Below, piece by piece: positions 15,841 through 22,737 of a stretch of 49,084 nucleotides of DNA. Below the pieces are notes generated by a model. The model did not search any database. It was given only the letters and a program-made list of their open reading frames with translations, and was not told the DNA's origin. The stretch covers positions 1 to 49,084 of the forward strand of contig JAAZBU010000025.1 of NCBI GenBank assembly GCA_012513645.1, in the 5' to 3' direction. The number at the start of each line of letters is the position of its first letter. Within the stretch, counting starts at the first letter, position 1. This DNA is from Clostridiales bacterium. GTDB lineage: Bacteria; Bacillota; Clostridia; Christensenellales; Aristaeellaceae. The position numbers and the translations under genes were made by a program.

Positions 15841-17283
15841 ATGACAACGCATGAACTTCAAAAATTAATTGAAAAATTGAAAATATTGTGTTCTGAAACA
15901 CAGACTGTCGAGGTGAAAAGCGCAAGGGAAGGATGTCCGACACGGCTCTATGACACCTTGTCCAGCTTCTCAAATCAGGATGACGGCGGCGTGATTCTCT
16001 TTGGTATTGACGAAAAGAACGGCTTCGCCCCGGTAGGGGTCTACGATGCTCACGATCTGCAAAAAAGGGTCAATGAACAGTGCAAGGAAATGGAGCCAGC
16101 CGTCCGGCCGCTCTTTACAGTCTTGGAAGACCGGGGATTGGTGTTTGTAAGCGCTGAAATCCCCGCCATCGATATCAGTGAGCGGCCCTGTTTTTACAAA
16201 GGGAAAGGGCGAATGAAGGGCTCCTGGATTCGGGTGGGCGATTCAGACGAGCCGATGAGCGATTACGAAATATACAGCTATGAAGCCTATCGGAAAAAAT
16301 ATCAGGACGACTTGCGGGAGGTGCCGCGCGTCACATTGCCTGCTCTCAATCAGCCATTGCTGGATGCGTACCTGCATGCCCTGAAAATGGAAAAGCCAAA
16401 TTTGAGCAGCCTGAGCAATGCCCAGATCATTGAACTAATCAGCATTGTACACAGCGGAAAGGTTGCCCTGTGGGCAGTCTTGCTGCTGAGCCTGTTTCCC
16501 CAGGCATACTTTCCCCAGCTCAGCATTATTGCCTGCGTTGTCCCCGGCACGCAGATGGGCAGCCTGGGCAGCTCCGGTGAGCGCTTCATTGATAACAAAC
16601 GGATTGACGGCAATATCCCAACCATGCTGGAAGAAGCCATGAACTTTGTCCGCGCCAACATGCGAAGAAAAACGGTGATTGATGGCAAAACCGGCAGACG
16701 CACTGATACCCCGGACTATCCCCTGTCTGCCGTGCGCGAAGTACTGCTGAATGCGTTGGTTCACCGGGATTACAGCGTGCACACAGAGGGCATGCCCATA
16801 CAGCTGACCCTGTTCTCTGATCGCATGGAGGTGCGAAACCCCGGCGGCCTCTACGGCCGGCTGCGGATCGACCAGCTGGGCAAAGCGCAGCCCGATACGA
16901 GAAACCCCGCGCTGGCGACGGCGTTGGAAGTGATGCGGATTACCGAAAATCGATATTCCGGCATACCCACCATACGCCGAGAGATGCAGGCAGTCGGGCT
17001 GCCGGAGCCCGTGTTTGAGGATGACCGCGGCAGTTTTTCTGTCCGCCTTTACAGACAGCCCGAGCATCCAATCGCAAAGGATTTGCTAACATCTCTCCTC
17101 TCCTTTTGCCGCACACCACGCACCCGGGCAGAGCTGGCTGAGTTTCTGGGGATGAAGTCTGTCAACTACGCCATCAAAACCTATGTGATGCCGCTGGTGG
17201 AAAGCGGCCATATCGCCCTCAGCCTTCCCATGACTCCGTCCAGCTCAAAACAGCGATTTACAACCGTCAGCGATAGGGGATAG
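15841..17283 (+). CDS. AlbA_2 / HATPase_c_4 transcriptional regulator-like protein
   Basis: The 480-residue protein has the layout of the COG2865 family. An N-terminal Schlafen AlbA_2 domain (TVEVKSAR, then LSSFSNQDDGGVILFGIDE, residues about 22-60) is followed by a linker and an HATPase_c_4-like region with AVREVLLNALVHRDYSVH and LTLFSDRMEVRNPGGL. A C-terminal winged-helix region (RTRAELAEFLGMKSVNYAIKTYV) completes it. Such proteins are thought to be ATP-binding transcriptional or stress regulators and are often found in accessory DNA. The start has a weak RBS (GAAAG). Codon use and base composition are more AT-rich than neighbouring genes, suggesting acquisition. It stands alone with its own terminator. 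Confidence 0.85.
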   Translation: MTTHELQKLIEKLKILCSETQTVEVKSAREGCPTRLYDTLSSFSNQDDGGVILFGIDEKNGFAPVGVYDAHDLQKRVNEQCKEMEPAVRPLFTVLEDRGLVFVSAEIPAIDISERPCFYKGKGRMKGSWIRVGDSDEPMSDYEIYSYEAYRKKYQDDLREVPRVTLPALNQPLLDAYLHALKMEKPNLSSLSNAQIIELISIVHSGKVALWAVLLLSLFPQAYFPQLSIIACVVPGTQMGSLGSSGERFIDNKRIDGNIPTMLEEAMNFVRANMRRKTVIDGKTGRRTDTPDYPLSAVREVLLNALVHRDYSVHTEGMPIQLTLFSDRMEVRNPGGLYGRLRIDQLGKAQPDTRNPALATALEVMRITENRYSGIPTIRREMQAVGLPEPVFEDDRGSFSVRLYRQPEHPIAKDLLTSLLSFCRTPRTRAELAEFLGMKSVNYAIKTYVMPLVESGHIALSLPMTPSSSKQRFTTVSDRG

Positions 17284-17311
17284 CCCCGATTTTTACCGGT
17301 TTTACTAAAAA

Positions 17312-17338
17312 GGCATCCCGCAGATGGGATGCCTCTTT
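17312..17338 (+). terminator. Rho-independent terminator
   Basis: GGCATCCC (17312-17319) and GGGATGCC (17326-17333) form a perfect 8-bp stem with a 6-nt loop, preceded by AAAAA and followed by TCTTT. It ends the AlbA_2-type gene 28 nt after its stop. Confidence 0.85.
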
Positions 17339-17358
17339 GCTTATCCAATGTTTGCTGC

Positions 17359-17516
17359 ATACTGAACGAATGAAAAAATGTAAAGATGAGTGCTGGATTT
17401 TTTTGTCCCCGCTAAGCTGCAGGAAGGAGGCGTAGCGGCGCTACGCCGACTGATCAAGGCAACGCGGGGGCGGAAAAAGACAAGCCCATCAAAGCATTTT
17501 TGAATGAGTTCAGTAT
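17359..17516 (+). repeat. Hairpin repeat family, copy B (158 bp)
   Basis: It has the same ends as copy A (ATACTGAAC at 17359-17367 and GTTCAGTAT at 17508-17516) and the same orientation. The centre holds GGCGTAGC-GGC-GCTACGCC, a perfect 8-bp stem, flanked by GTCCCCGC and GCGGGG that also pair. The last base of the element is the last base of the minus-strand stop codon of the glycine-rich gene, so the repeat abuts or supplies that stop. Confidence 0.82.
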
Positions 17517-17809
17517 TATTTCTTGCCGCCCATCGCCTGCTTGATCGCACCAACGATGGCCAGCAGGGCGCCGCCGCCCACACCGCCGCCCAGAATGCTG
17601 GTGAGGATGCTGCTGATGTCCAGCGCGCCGGCTGCACCGCCGCCCAGGCCCAGCAGGCCCAGCAGCTGGCTGCCGCCCAAGCCGCCCAGGATGCCGGCGA
17701 CGATGTCACCGATTTTGCCCAGGGATATCTTGGGCATGGCCTTGCCTGCGCCAAAGCCGCCCACGCCGCCGGAGAGAAGCTGAATGATGATGTTTACGAT
17801 GTTGCCCAT
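17516..17809 (-). CDS. Small glycine-rich hydrophobic protein, unknown function
   Basis: The start at 17809 (MGNIVNIIIQLLSGG) follows AAAGAGGACAAAACA; a longer frame to 17917 lies in the structured leader and is rejected. It has 97 residues, rich in Gly, Leu, Ile and Ala with GxxxG-type spacing (GGVGGFGAGKA, GILGGLGGSQLLGLLGLGGG, SILGGGVGGG) and a short basic end KQAMGGKK. It should form two or three membrane-inserted helices of the glycine-zipper kind. I do not recognise a named family. Pore-forming, bacteriocin-like or membrane-stress roles are possible but unproven. The gene has its own promoter and a structured leader and is flanked by inverted copies of the hairpin repeat. Confidence 0.7.
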   Translation of the reverse strand: MGNIVNIIIQLLSGGVGGFGAGKAMPKISLGKIGDIVAGILGGLGGSQLLGLLGLGGGAAGALDISSILTSILGGGVGGGALLAIVGAIKQAMGGKK

Positions 17810-17852
17810 TGTTTTGTCCTCTTTTCTTTGAATAAAAACCGCTGTCAGCATA

Positions 17853-17904
17853 CAAGCGCCCGGCATCCGCGTCGAGCAAAATCTGCCAACCGGATGCCCG
17901 CTTG
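17853..17904 (-). promoter_or_regulatory. Structured 5' leader hairpin of glycine-rich gene
   Basis: In the transcript CAAGCG-GGCATCCG pairs with CGGATGCC-GGG-CGCTTG, a 14-bp stem with a 3-nt bulge and a 21-nt loop. It lies between the promoter and the start codon. It may be a cis-acting regulatory RNA or a stabiliser; I could not match it to a known riboswitch class. Confidence 0.55.
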
Positions 17905-17919
17905 CGCGCCGACGCATGC

Positions 17920-17925
17920 ATTATA
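17920..17925 (-). promoter_or_regulatory. -10 box for the glycine-rich gene
   Basis: A perfect TATAAT on the minus strand lies about 110 nt upstream of the start codon. No good -35 box is visible at 16-18 nt, so an activator or an alternative mode is possible. Confidence 0.45.
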
Positions 17926-17944
17926 CCCACATAAAACAACAATA

Positions 17945-18103
17945 ATACTAAACTCAAACCTTAACGCTTTGATGGAACTTGTCTTTTTCCGCCTGCGTAT
18001 TGCCTCTTTCGGTCAGCGTAGCGCCGCTACACCTCCCTCATTCGGCTTCACGCAGCCGAAAAAATCCTGCGTCCATCCGTGCGTTCACGTTTTCGTTTAG
18101 TAT
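17945..18103 (-). repeat. Hairpin repeat family, copy C (159 bp, inverted)
   Basis: Read on the minus strand it starts ATACTAAAC and ends GTTTAGTAT, closely matching copies A and B along its length, including the GTAGCGGCGCTAC centre and the TTTTTTCGGCTGCG and GCGGAAAAAGAC arms. The G-to-A change at one end is matched by a C-to-T change at the other, so the terminal pairing is preserved. With copy B it brackets the glycine-rich gene in inverted orientation. Confidence 0.82.
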
Positions 18104-18124
18104 AAAACATCCAATCTGTGAAAA

Positions 18125-18191
18125 ACGCTGCCTGAGAAGGAACGTACGAAAAAAACAAGTCCATCTAAGCGACTTCGATTGAGTGCCGTAT
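18125..18191 (+). repeat. Hairpin repeat family, copy D (right half only)
   Basis: A degenerate right half: GAAAAAAACAAGTCCATC, then AAGCG and a divergent end GTGCCGTAT at 18183-18191 in place of GTTCAGTAT. As with copy B, its last base coincides with the end of the stop codon of a minus-strand gene. Confidence 0.6.
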
Positions 18192-18586
18192 TACTTCCCG
18201 CACACCTTGCAGGGCCGCCTGCCCATGCTGATGGCATCGTCCAGGGAGATTTCCTTCACGTTCTTGGAGCGGCTGAGGGTGCTGCACCCGCGGCTGCTGT
18301 GGTAGATCTCGCCGCTGGTCACGATGTACACGGCCCGCACCTCGCCTTGCGCCGCGAAGGGCATGATGGAGGCCAGCTCCTCCTCGCGCAGTATCCCCTG
18401 CAGTGCCTCCGTCCACTGGCTGCGCTGCTGTTGATCCAGTTGAGCCAGGTACTTTTCAAAGGCAGCCGCCTGCCGGGACACCGGGTCGCCGGATTTGAGC
18501 GTCACGCTGACCCCAGCGGCCAGCGCCGTGAACGCCATCAGGCAACAGGTCAGCAAAACAAACGCCGCAAGCGATTTTCTGTTCAT
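18191..18586 (-). CDS. Small secreted protein with C-terminal Cys-rich YHxxxxC...PCKVC motif
   Basis: It has 131 residues with a signal peptide (SLAAFVLLTCCLMAFTALAAG). The C-terminal third reads VYIVTSGEIYHSSRGC, then STLSRSKNVKEISLDDA, then GRRPCKVCGK. This resembles the short metal-binding module attached to many secreted Firmicute proteins and to some thermonucleases, where one Cys near the histidine and a CxxC pair bind zinc. The middle is an amphipathic helix (AFEKYLAQLDQQQRSQW). Function is unknown; an envelope location is inferred. The stop lies at the end of repeat copy D. It is 34 nt downstream of tlyA and may share its transcript. Confidence 0.75.
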   Translation of the reverse strand: MNRKSLAAFVLLTCCLMAFTALAAGVSVTLKSGDPVSRQAAAFEKYLAQLDQQQRSQWTEALQGILREEELASIMPFAAQGEVRAVYIVTSGEIYHSSRGCSTLSRSKNVKEISLDDAISMGRRPCKVCGK

Positions 18587-18620
18587 GCCGCAGTCCTCCC
18601 TATGCGATTGTAGTAGAAGT

Positions 18621-19424
18621 TCAGGCCTTGCTCAAATCGTCGTGCGCCTGTGCCACCACGGCGGCGATGGCGTCATCATCCACGGCCGTATCGGCGCCGG
18701 GCCGGATGTCGGCCAGGAACTCGATGTTGCCCTTGGGGCCCTTGATGGGGGAATAGGTGAAGCCGGCCGCATGCCAGCCGATGGCGGGGCAGAAGTCGCG
18801 GATCTCCCGCAGCACGCGGCGGTGGGTATCCGCCTCGCGCACCACGCCGTGCTTGCCCACCTGGCCGCGCCCGGCCTCAAACTGGGGCTTGACCAGCGTG
18901 AGAAAGCGCCCGGCCTGCCCCATGATGGCCGCGGCTGCCGGCAAAATGAGCCGGATGGAGATGAAGCTCACGTCCATCACGGTCAGCGTGGGGTGATCGG
19001 CAAACTGATCGGGCGTGAGGGTGCGGGCGTTGGTGCGCTCCATCACCACCACGCGGGGATCCTGCCGCAGGCGCCAGTCCAGCTGGCCATAGCCCACGTC
19101 AATGGCATACACTTTGGCCGCACCGGCGCGCAGCAATACATCGGTAAAGCCGCCGGAGGCGGCCCCAATATCCATACACACAAGGCCTTGCACATCGGCC
19201 TCAAAGTGCTGCAGGGCCTTTTCCAGCTTGTGGGCGCCGCGGCTGGCGTATTGATCCACCTCGCCGCGCAAAATGAGCCGGGCATCGGCCGGCAGCTGCT
19301 GGGCGGGCTTGTCCACCCGCACCTCATCCACATACACCCGGCCGGCCATGATGAGCCGCTGCGCCTGCTCCCGGCTGGGGGCCAGCCCCTGCTCGGTCAG
19401 CAGGCTGTCGGCCCGGCGCTTCAC
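18621..19424 (-). CDS. tlyA: TlyA-family rRNA 2'-O-methyltransferase
   Basis: The start is a GTG overlapping the dxs stop (GTGA, 19424-19421); a longer frame inside dxs is rejected. It has 267 residues, usual for TlyA. An S4 RNA-binding domain comes first (RADSLLTEQGLAPSREQAQR and VDEVRVDKPAQQLPAD), then an FtsJ-like fold with YASRGAHKLEKAL, MDIGAASGGFTDVLL (AdoMet site), YAIDVGYGQLDWRL and LVKPQFEAGR. It methylates ribose in rRNA, which affects capreomycin sensitivity in other species. The tlyA gene next to dxs is a common arrangement in Firmicutes. Confidence 0.93.
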   Translation of the reverse strand: MKRRADSLLTEQGLAPSREQAQRLIMAGRVYVDEVRVDKPAQQLPADARLILRGEVDQYASRGAHKLEKALQHFEADVQGLVCMDIGAASGGFTDVLLRAGAAKVYAIDVGYGQLDWRLRQDPRVVVMERTNARTLTPDQFADHPTLTVMDVSFISIRLILPAAAAIMGQAGRFLTLVKPQFEAGRGQVGKHGVVREADTHRRVLREIRDFCPAIGWHAAGFTYSPIKGPKGNIEFLADIRPGADTAVDDDAIAAVVAQAHDDLSKA

Positions 19425-21289
19425 GCGATGCGCTCCATCAAGCCGGCGATGGCGGCGGCGATACTGTCGCCATCCATCCCCAGGTGCTTGAGCAGGCGGT
19501 CGTGGCTGCCGTGGGGGATGAAGGCATCCGGCAGGGCAAAGATGTGGCGGGGCAGCGTGAGCCCCTGCTGCACGCACAGCTCGCCGATGGCGCTGCCCAG
19601 GCCGCCGGCCAGCGCCTGCTCCTCCAGCACCATGTAGGGCGTGCCCGCGGCGGACAGGCGGCGGATCAGCCCCTCATCCAGCGGCTTGATGGTGGAGGCG
19701 TTGATCACCGCCGCGCTGATGCCATGCCCGGCCAGCACGCGCCGGGCCTTGAGGGCCTCGGCCACCATGGGGCCGGTGGCGATGAGCGCCAGGTCTTCCC
19801 CGGCCTCCAGGCTCTCCCAGCGGCTGGGCTCAAAGCCCGCGCAGGGGTACTTGGCCTGCAGCATGTGCTCCGCCCGGGGGTAGCGGATGGCCACCGGTCC
19901 ATCGTGGCGCATGGCCCACAACAGCATGTGCGCCATCTCGTCCACCGAGCGGGGGTTCATGAGCGTCAGCTCCGGGATATGCCGCAAAAATGCCGTGCCC
20001 CACACGCCGTGGTGGGTGGGGCCGTCCTCGCCGCCGATGGCCGCCCGGTCAATCAAAAAGGTGACCGGCAGCCTTTGCAGGCACACGTCCACCATCACCT
20101 GGTCGTAGGCGCGCTGCATAAAGGTATCGTAGATGGCCACCACGGGCCGCAGCCCGCCGGCAGCCAACCCGGCAGCCAGCGTAACCGCGTGCTCCTCGGC
20201 GATGCCTACGTCAAACAGCCGGTGGGGGTGCCGCTTTTGAAAGGGGGTGAGGCCGGTGGAGTCCGCCATGGCGGCGGTGATGGCCACGATGCGCGGGTCC
20301 TCATCGGCCAGGCGGGTCAGCAGCTCGCCCGCCGCCGCGCCAAAGCTGCGCGCCACCGAGCGCACGCGCGGCGAGCCGTCCTGCGGGTCGAAGGCCGGCA
20401 TGCCGTGTGCCTGGCTGGGGTTGTTCTCGGCCACGGCGTATCCCTTGCCCTTGGTGGTGACGATGTGCAGCAGCACCGGCTCGGTGAGGCGCTTGGCGCG
20501 CATCAAAAAATGCTCCAGCCCCCGCTCGTCGTGCCCGTCCACCGGGCCCAGGTAGCGCAAGCCGAAGGCCTGGAAAAACCGGTCCTTCACGAAGATGTTG
20601 CGGATATGATTTTTCCACCGCTGCAGCAGACGGTGCAGCGAATTGCCCACCAGCGGCGTCTTTTTGAGGCCGGCGGCCAGCGCGCGCTTGGCGTTGAGCC
20701 AGCCCTTGCTGGTACGCAGGTAGGTGAGGTAGCGGCTGACCGCGCCCACGTTGGGGGCGATGCTCATCTGGTTGTCGTTGAGGATGACGATCAGCCTCGT
20801 ACGGCCGCTGCCGGCATCGTTCATGGCCTCGTAGCTCATGCCGCCGGTGAGGGCGCCATCGCCCACCACGGCGATCACGTGGTGCTGCTCGCCTTGCAGA
20901 TCGCGCGCCCGGGCCAGCCCCAGCGCCGCCGAGATGGCGGTGGAGGCATGGCCGGTGCCGTAGGCATCGTGCTCGCTCTCCTCCCGTTTGGGGAAGCCGG
21001 AGATGCCCTCGTACTGCCGCAGGCCGTCCATCTGCGGGCCGCGCCCGGTGATAATCTTGTGCGCGTAGCACTGGTGCCCCACGTCAAAGACAATCTTGTC
21101 TTGCGGGCTGTCAAACACCCGGTGCAGGGCGACGGTCAGCTCCACCACGCCCAGGTTGCTGGCCAGGTGGCCCCCGGTCTGGGACACCGCATCCACAATC
21201 TGCTCGCGCAGCAGGGGGATCAGCTCCTCCACCTCCTGCGGCGTCATCTGCTTCAACATCTCGGGCGACAAAACCAGCGGCAATTCCAT
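19421..21289 (-). CDS. dxs: 1-deoxy-D-xylulose-5-phosphate synthase
   Basis: The start at 21289 (MELPLVLSPEMLKQM) follows CCAAGGAGTGCAGG; the longer open frame upstream is unsupported. The 622-residue protein makes DXP from pyruvate and glyceraldehyde-3-phosphate, the first step of the MEP isoprenoid pathway, in the cytoplasm. It shows GGHLASNLGVVELTVALH (conserved His), DVGHQCYAHKIITGR, the thiamine-diphosphate motif GDGALTGGMSYEAMNDAG, the transketolase pyrimidine domain with AAGLAAGG and the segment DRAAIGGEDGPTHHGVWG. DXP also feeds thiamine and pyridoxal synthesis. It is followed by tlyA with a 4-nt overlap. Confidence 0.97.
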   Translation of the reverse strand: MELPLVLSPEMLKQMTPQEVEELIPLLREQIVDAVSQTGGHLASNLGVVELTVALHRVFDSPQDKIVFDVGHQCYAHKIITGRGPQMDGLRQYEGISGFPKREESEHDAYGTGHASTAISAALGLARARDLQGEQHHVIAVVGDGALTGGMSYEAMNDAGSGRTRLIVILNDNQMSIAPNVGAVSRYLTYLRTSKGWLNAKRALAAGLKKTPLVGNSLHRLLQRWKNHIRNIFVKDRFFQAFGLRYLGPVDGHDERGLEHFLMRAKRLTEPVLLHIVTTKGKGYAVAENNPSQAHGMPAFDPQDGSPRVRSVARSFGAAAGELLTRLADEDPRIVAITAAMADSTGLTPFQKRHPHRLFDVGIAEEHAVTLAAGLAAGGLRPVVAIYDTFMQRAYDQVMVDVCLQRLPVTFLIDRAAIGGEDGPTHHGVWGTAFLRHIPELTLMNPRSVDEMAHMLLWAMRHDGPVAIRYPRAEHMLQAKYPCAGFEPSRWESLEAGEDLALIATGPMVAEALKARRVLAGHGISAAVINASTIKPLDEGLIRRLSAAGTPYMVLEEQALAGGLGSAIGELCVQQGLTLPRHIFALPDAFIPHGSHDRLLKHLGMDGDSIAAAIAGLMERIA

Positions 21290-21321
21290 CCTGCACTCCT
21301 TGGTACACTGTAATGACCAGA

Positions 21322-22119
21322 TTATACCACGCCAAGCAGAGGGGAAACAAATTGCCTGCGCCTTTCCCCCTGCTCGACCAACATCTTGAGCAGATACCCC
21401 TCGTTGAGCAGGTGCAGCGTCTGGAAGCGCCCCTTGTAAAACACCGCCCAATTGTTGAATACGCAGGGCATCGCCTTTGCCTGGGCCGCGTCGGTTACCG
21501 GGATCAAATGCAGCGGCAGGCCCCTCGCCTTGCACACCGCCTGCACCTGCCGCAGGCAGTCGGGGATATAGGGGCACTGGGGCGAGTAGTAGATGGTCAG
21601 CCCCTGCCCGGGGATGCGCATGGCCCTGGCTGTATCGGCAAAGCGCGGCAGGCTGCCGTCAAGGGACAGCGCCAGCAGCTCATAACCGCCCTCCAGTCTG
21701 TCCGCCACAGTAAAGCCAAACTTGGTAAAGATGCCCTTCTCCGACAGAAAAGGCTTCTTTTTGCTGGCGCTGATCACGCACACACCCGCACGGCCCTGGG
21801 CCCGGGCATCCTGCAGGCAGCCCTCCAGCAGGGCACGGGCGTGGCCCTGCCCCTTGTAGCTGCCCGATACCCACAGGCAGTGGATGTACAGCCAGCCCGG
21901 TCCCTCCACCGGCGCCCAGGCGTGCTCCACGGGCACATACTCGATGAATACCTTGCCCCGGGCATCCAGCTTGCGAAACACATGGCCCAGCGGCTGCTGC
22001 GCGGCCAGCCAGGCCTTTTTGCCGTCCACGCCCTGCTGGTGCTTCTTGTCGGCGATGGCGCAGCACAGGTGCTCCTGCTCCAGGTTTTCCAGGGTGAGGG
22101 TAATGTAATGGTCAGGCAT
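21322..22119 (-). CDS. GNAT acetyltransferase with C-terminal YoaP-like domain
   Basis: It has 265 residues. Residues 1-150 are a GNAT fold: WLYIHCLWVSGSYKGQGHARALLEG carries the acetyl-CoA motif (KGQGHA), followed by FLSEKGIFTKFGFTVAD. The last 110 residues (GLTIYYSPQCPYIPDCLRQVQ, FNNWAVFYKGRFQTLHLLNEGYLLKML) match the YoaP-like domain, giving the architecture of B. subtilis YoaP. CPYIPDC is a thioredoxin-like cysteine pair. The start overlaps the end of the XRE regulator by 8 nt, so the two are co-expressed. The substrate is unknown. Confidence 0.87.
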   Translation of the reverse strand: MPDHYITLTLENLEQEHLCCAIADKKHQQGVDGKKAWLAAQQPLGHVFRKLDARGKVFIEYVPVEHAWAPVEGPGWLYIHCLWVSGSYKGQGHARALLEGCLQDARAQGRAGVCVISASKKKPFLSEKGIFTKFGFTVADRLEGGYELLALSLDGSLPRFADTARAMRIPGQGLTIYYSPQCPYIPDCLRQVQAVCKARGLPLHLIPVTDAAQAKAMPCVFNNWAVFYKGRFQTLHLLNEGYLLKMLVEQGERRRQFVSPLLGVV

Positions 22120-22585
22120 GGTCCTTTTCCTCCTGTGCTTTGCCGCGCCAACGGTCCAGCCCGGGCAGCGTAGCGGCCAGCAATGCGCGGGCCGCCTGCT
22201 CGGTCATGGCGTACATAATAGCCATCTGCGGCGCCGCAGCGTCCATCAGTGCCTGCATGTCATCGTAGGCAAATTCGCCATCCGCATAGCACCAGCGGCA
22301 GTAGTCCTCCCGCAGGCTGCCATCCGGCTCGCGGCTGATGAGCGCGTCCTCGTGCAGGGGCATGCCGCAGCACTGGCACACCAGCTGCCGCGGCGCCCCC
22401 AGCAATGTGTTGAGGGACACCCCGAACAGCCGAGAGATCAGCCGCAGGGATTCGGTGTTGGGCTGGGTCTCGCCGTTTTCCCACCGGCTGATAGCCTGGC
22501 GGGTGATGTGGAGTTTGTCAGCCATTTCCTGCTGGGTGAGGCTGTGCTTTGTTCGCAACGCCTTGAGTGTTTCGCCGATGGTCAT
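22112..22585 (-). CDS. XRE-family regulator with C-terminal zinc ribbon
   Basis: GGGAGGCACAT precedes the start at 22585; an earlier in-frame ATG has no RBS. It has 157 residues. The HTH is at 4-60 (TIGETLKALRTKHSLTQQEM, then ADKLHITRQAISRWENGETQ). A zinc ribbon of the zf_ribbon type follows: CQCCGMPL ... REDYCRWCYADGEF, with four cysteines in two pairs. The C-terminal helix MTEQAARALLAATLPGL is typical. It probably regulates itself and the overlapping GNAT/YoaP gene. Such regulators are common in Clostridia and are often linked with GNAT enzymes. Confidence 0.9.
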   Translation of the reverse strand: MTIGETLKALRTKHSLTQQEMADKLHITRQAISRWENGETQPNTESLRLISRLFGVSLNTLLGAPRQLVCQCCGMPLHEDALISREPDGSLREDYCRWCYADGEFAYDDMQALMDAAAPQMAIMYAMTEQAARALLAATLPGLDRWRGKAQEEKDHA

Positions 22586-22686
22586 ATGTGCCTCCCTTTC
22601 AGGGGATATCTTAGCACCTTCGGACATAAAGAAACAGCAACGGCCTGTTGCTTTATGATGCACTCATATTAAAGTTCTTTGGGGGT

Positions 22687-22716
22687 TTGGGCCCTTTCTT
22701 TCAAGAAAGGGCCCAA
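22687..22716. terminator. Strong hairpin, 14-bp stem, between operons
   Basis: TTGGGCCCTTTCTT (22687-22700) pairs perfectly with AAGAAAGGGCCCAA (22703-22716) over a 2-nt loop. It sits between the permease stop at 22738 and the XRE gene, so it probably ends the transporter transcript. The flanking AAAGTTCTTTGGGGGTTTGG is reminiscent of dispersed intergenic repeats in gut Clostridia (recollection only). Confidence 0.7.
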
Positions 22717-22737
22717 TCGTTACCTCCGTTCCCCCGC

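Noticed and set aside
17810-17917. N-terminal extension of the glycine-rich protein to 133 residues
   Set aside because: The added segment is encoded by the structured leader, is basic and Cys/Arg-rich unlike the rest, and the internal ATG has the better RBS.
21290-21577. 96-residue N-terminal extension of Dxs
   Set aside because: The extension is a shadow of the neighbouring gene; the ATG at 21289 has AAGGAG and gives the normal family length.
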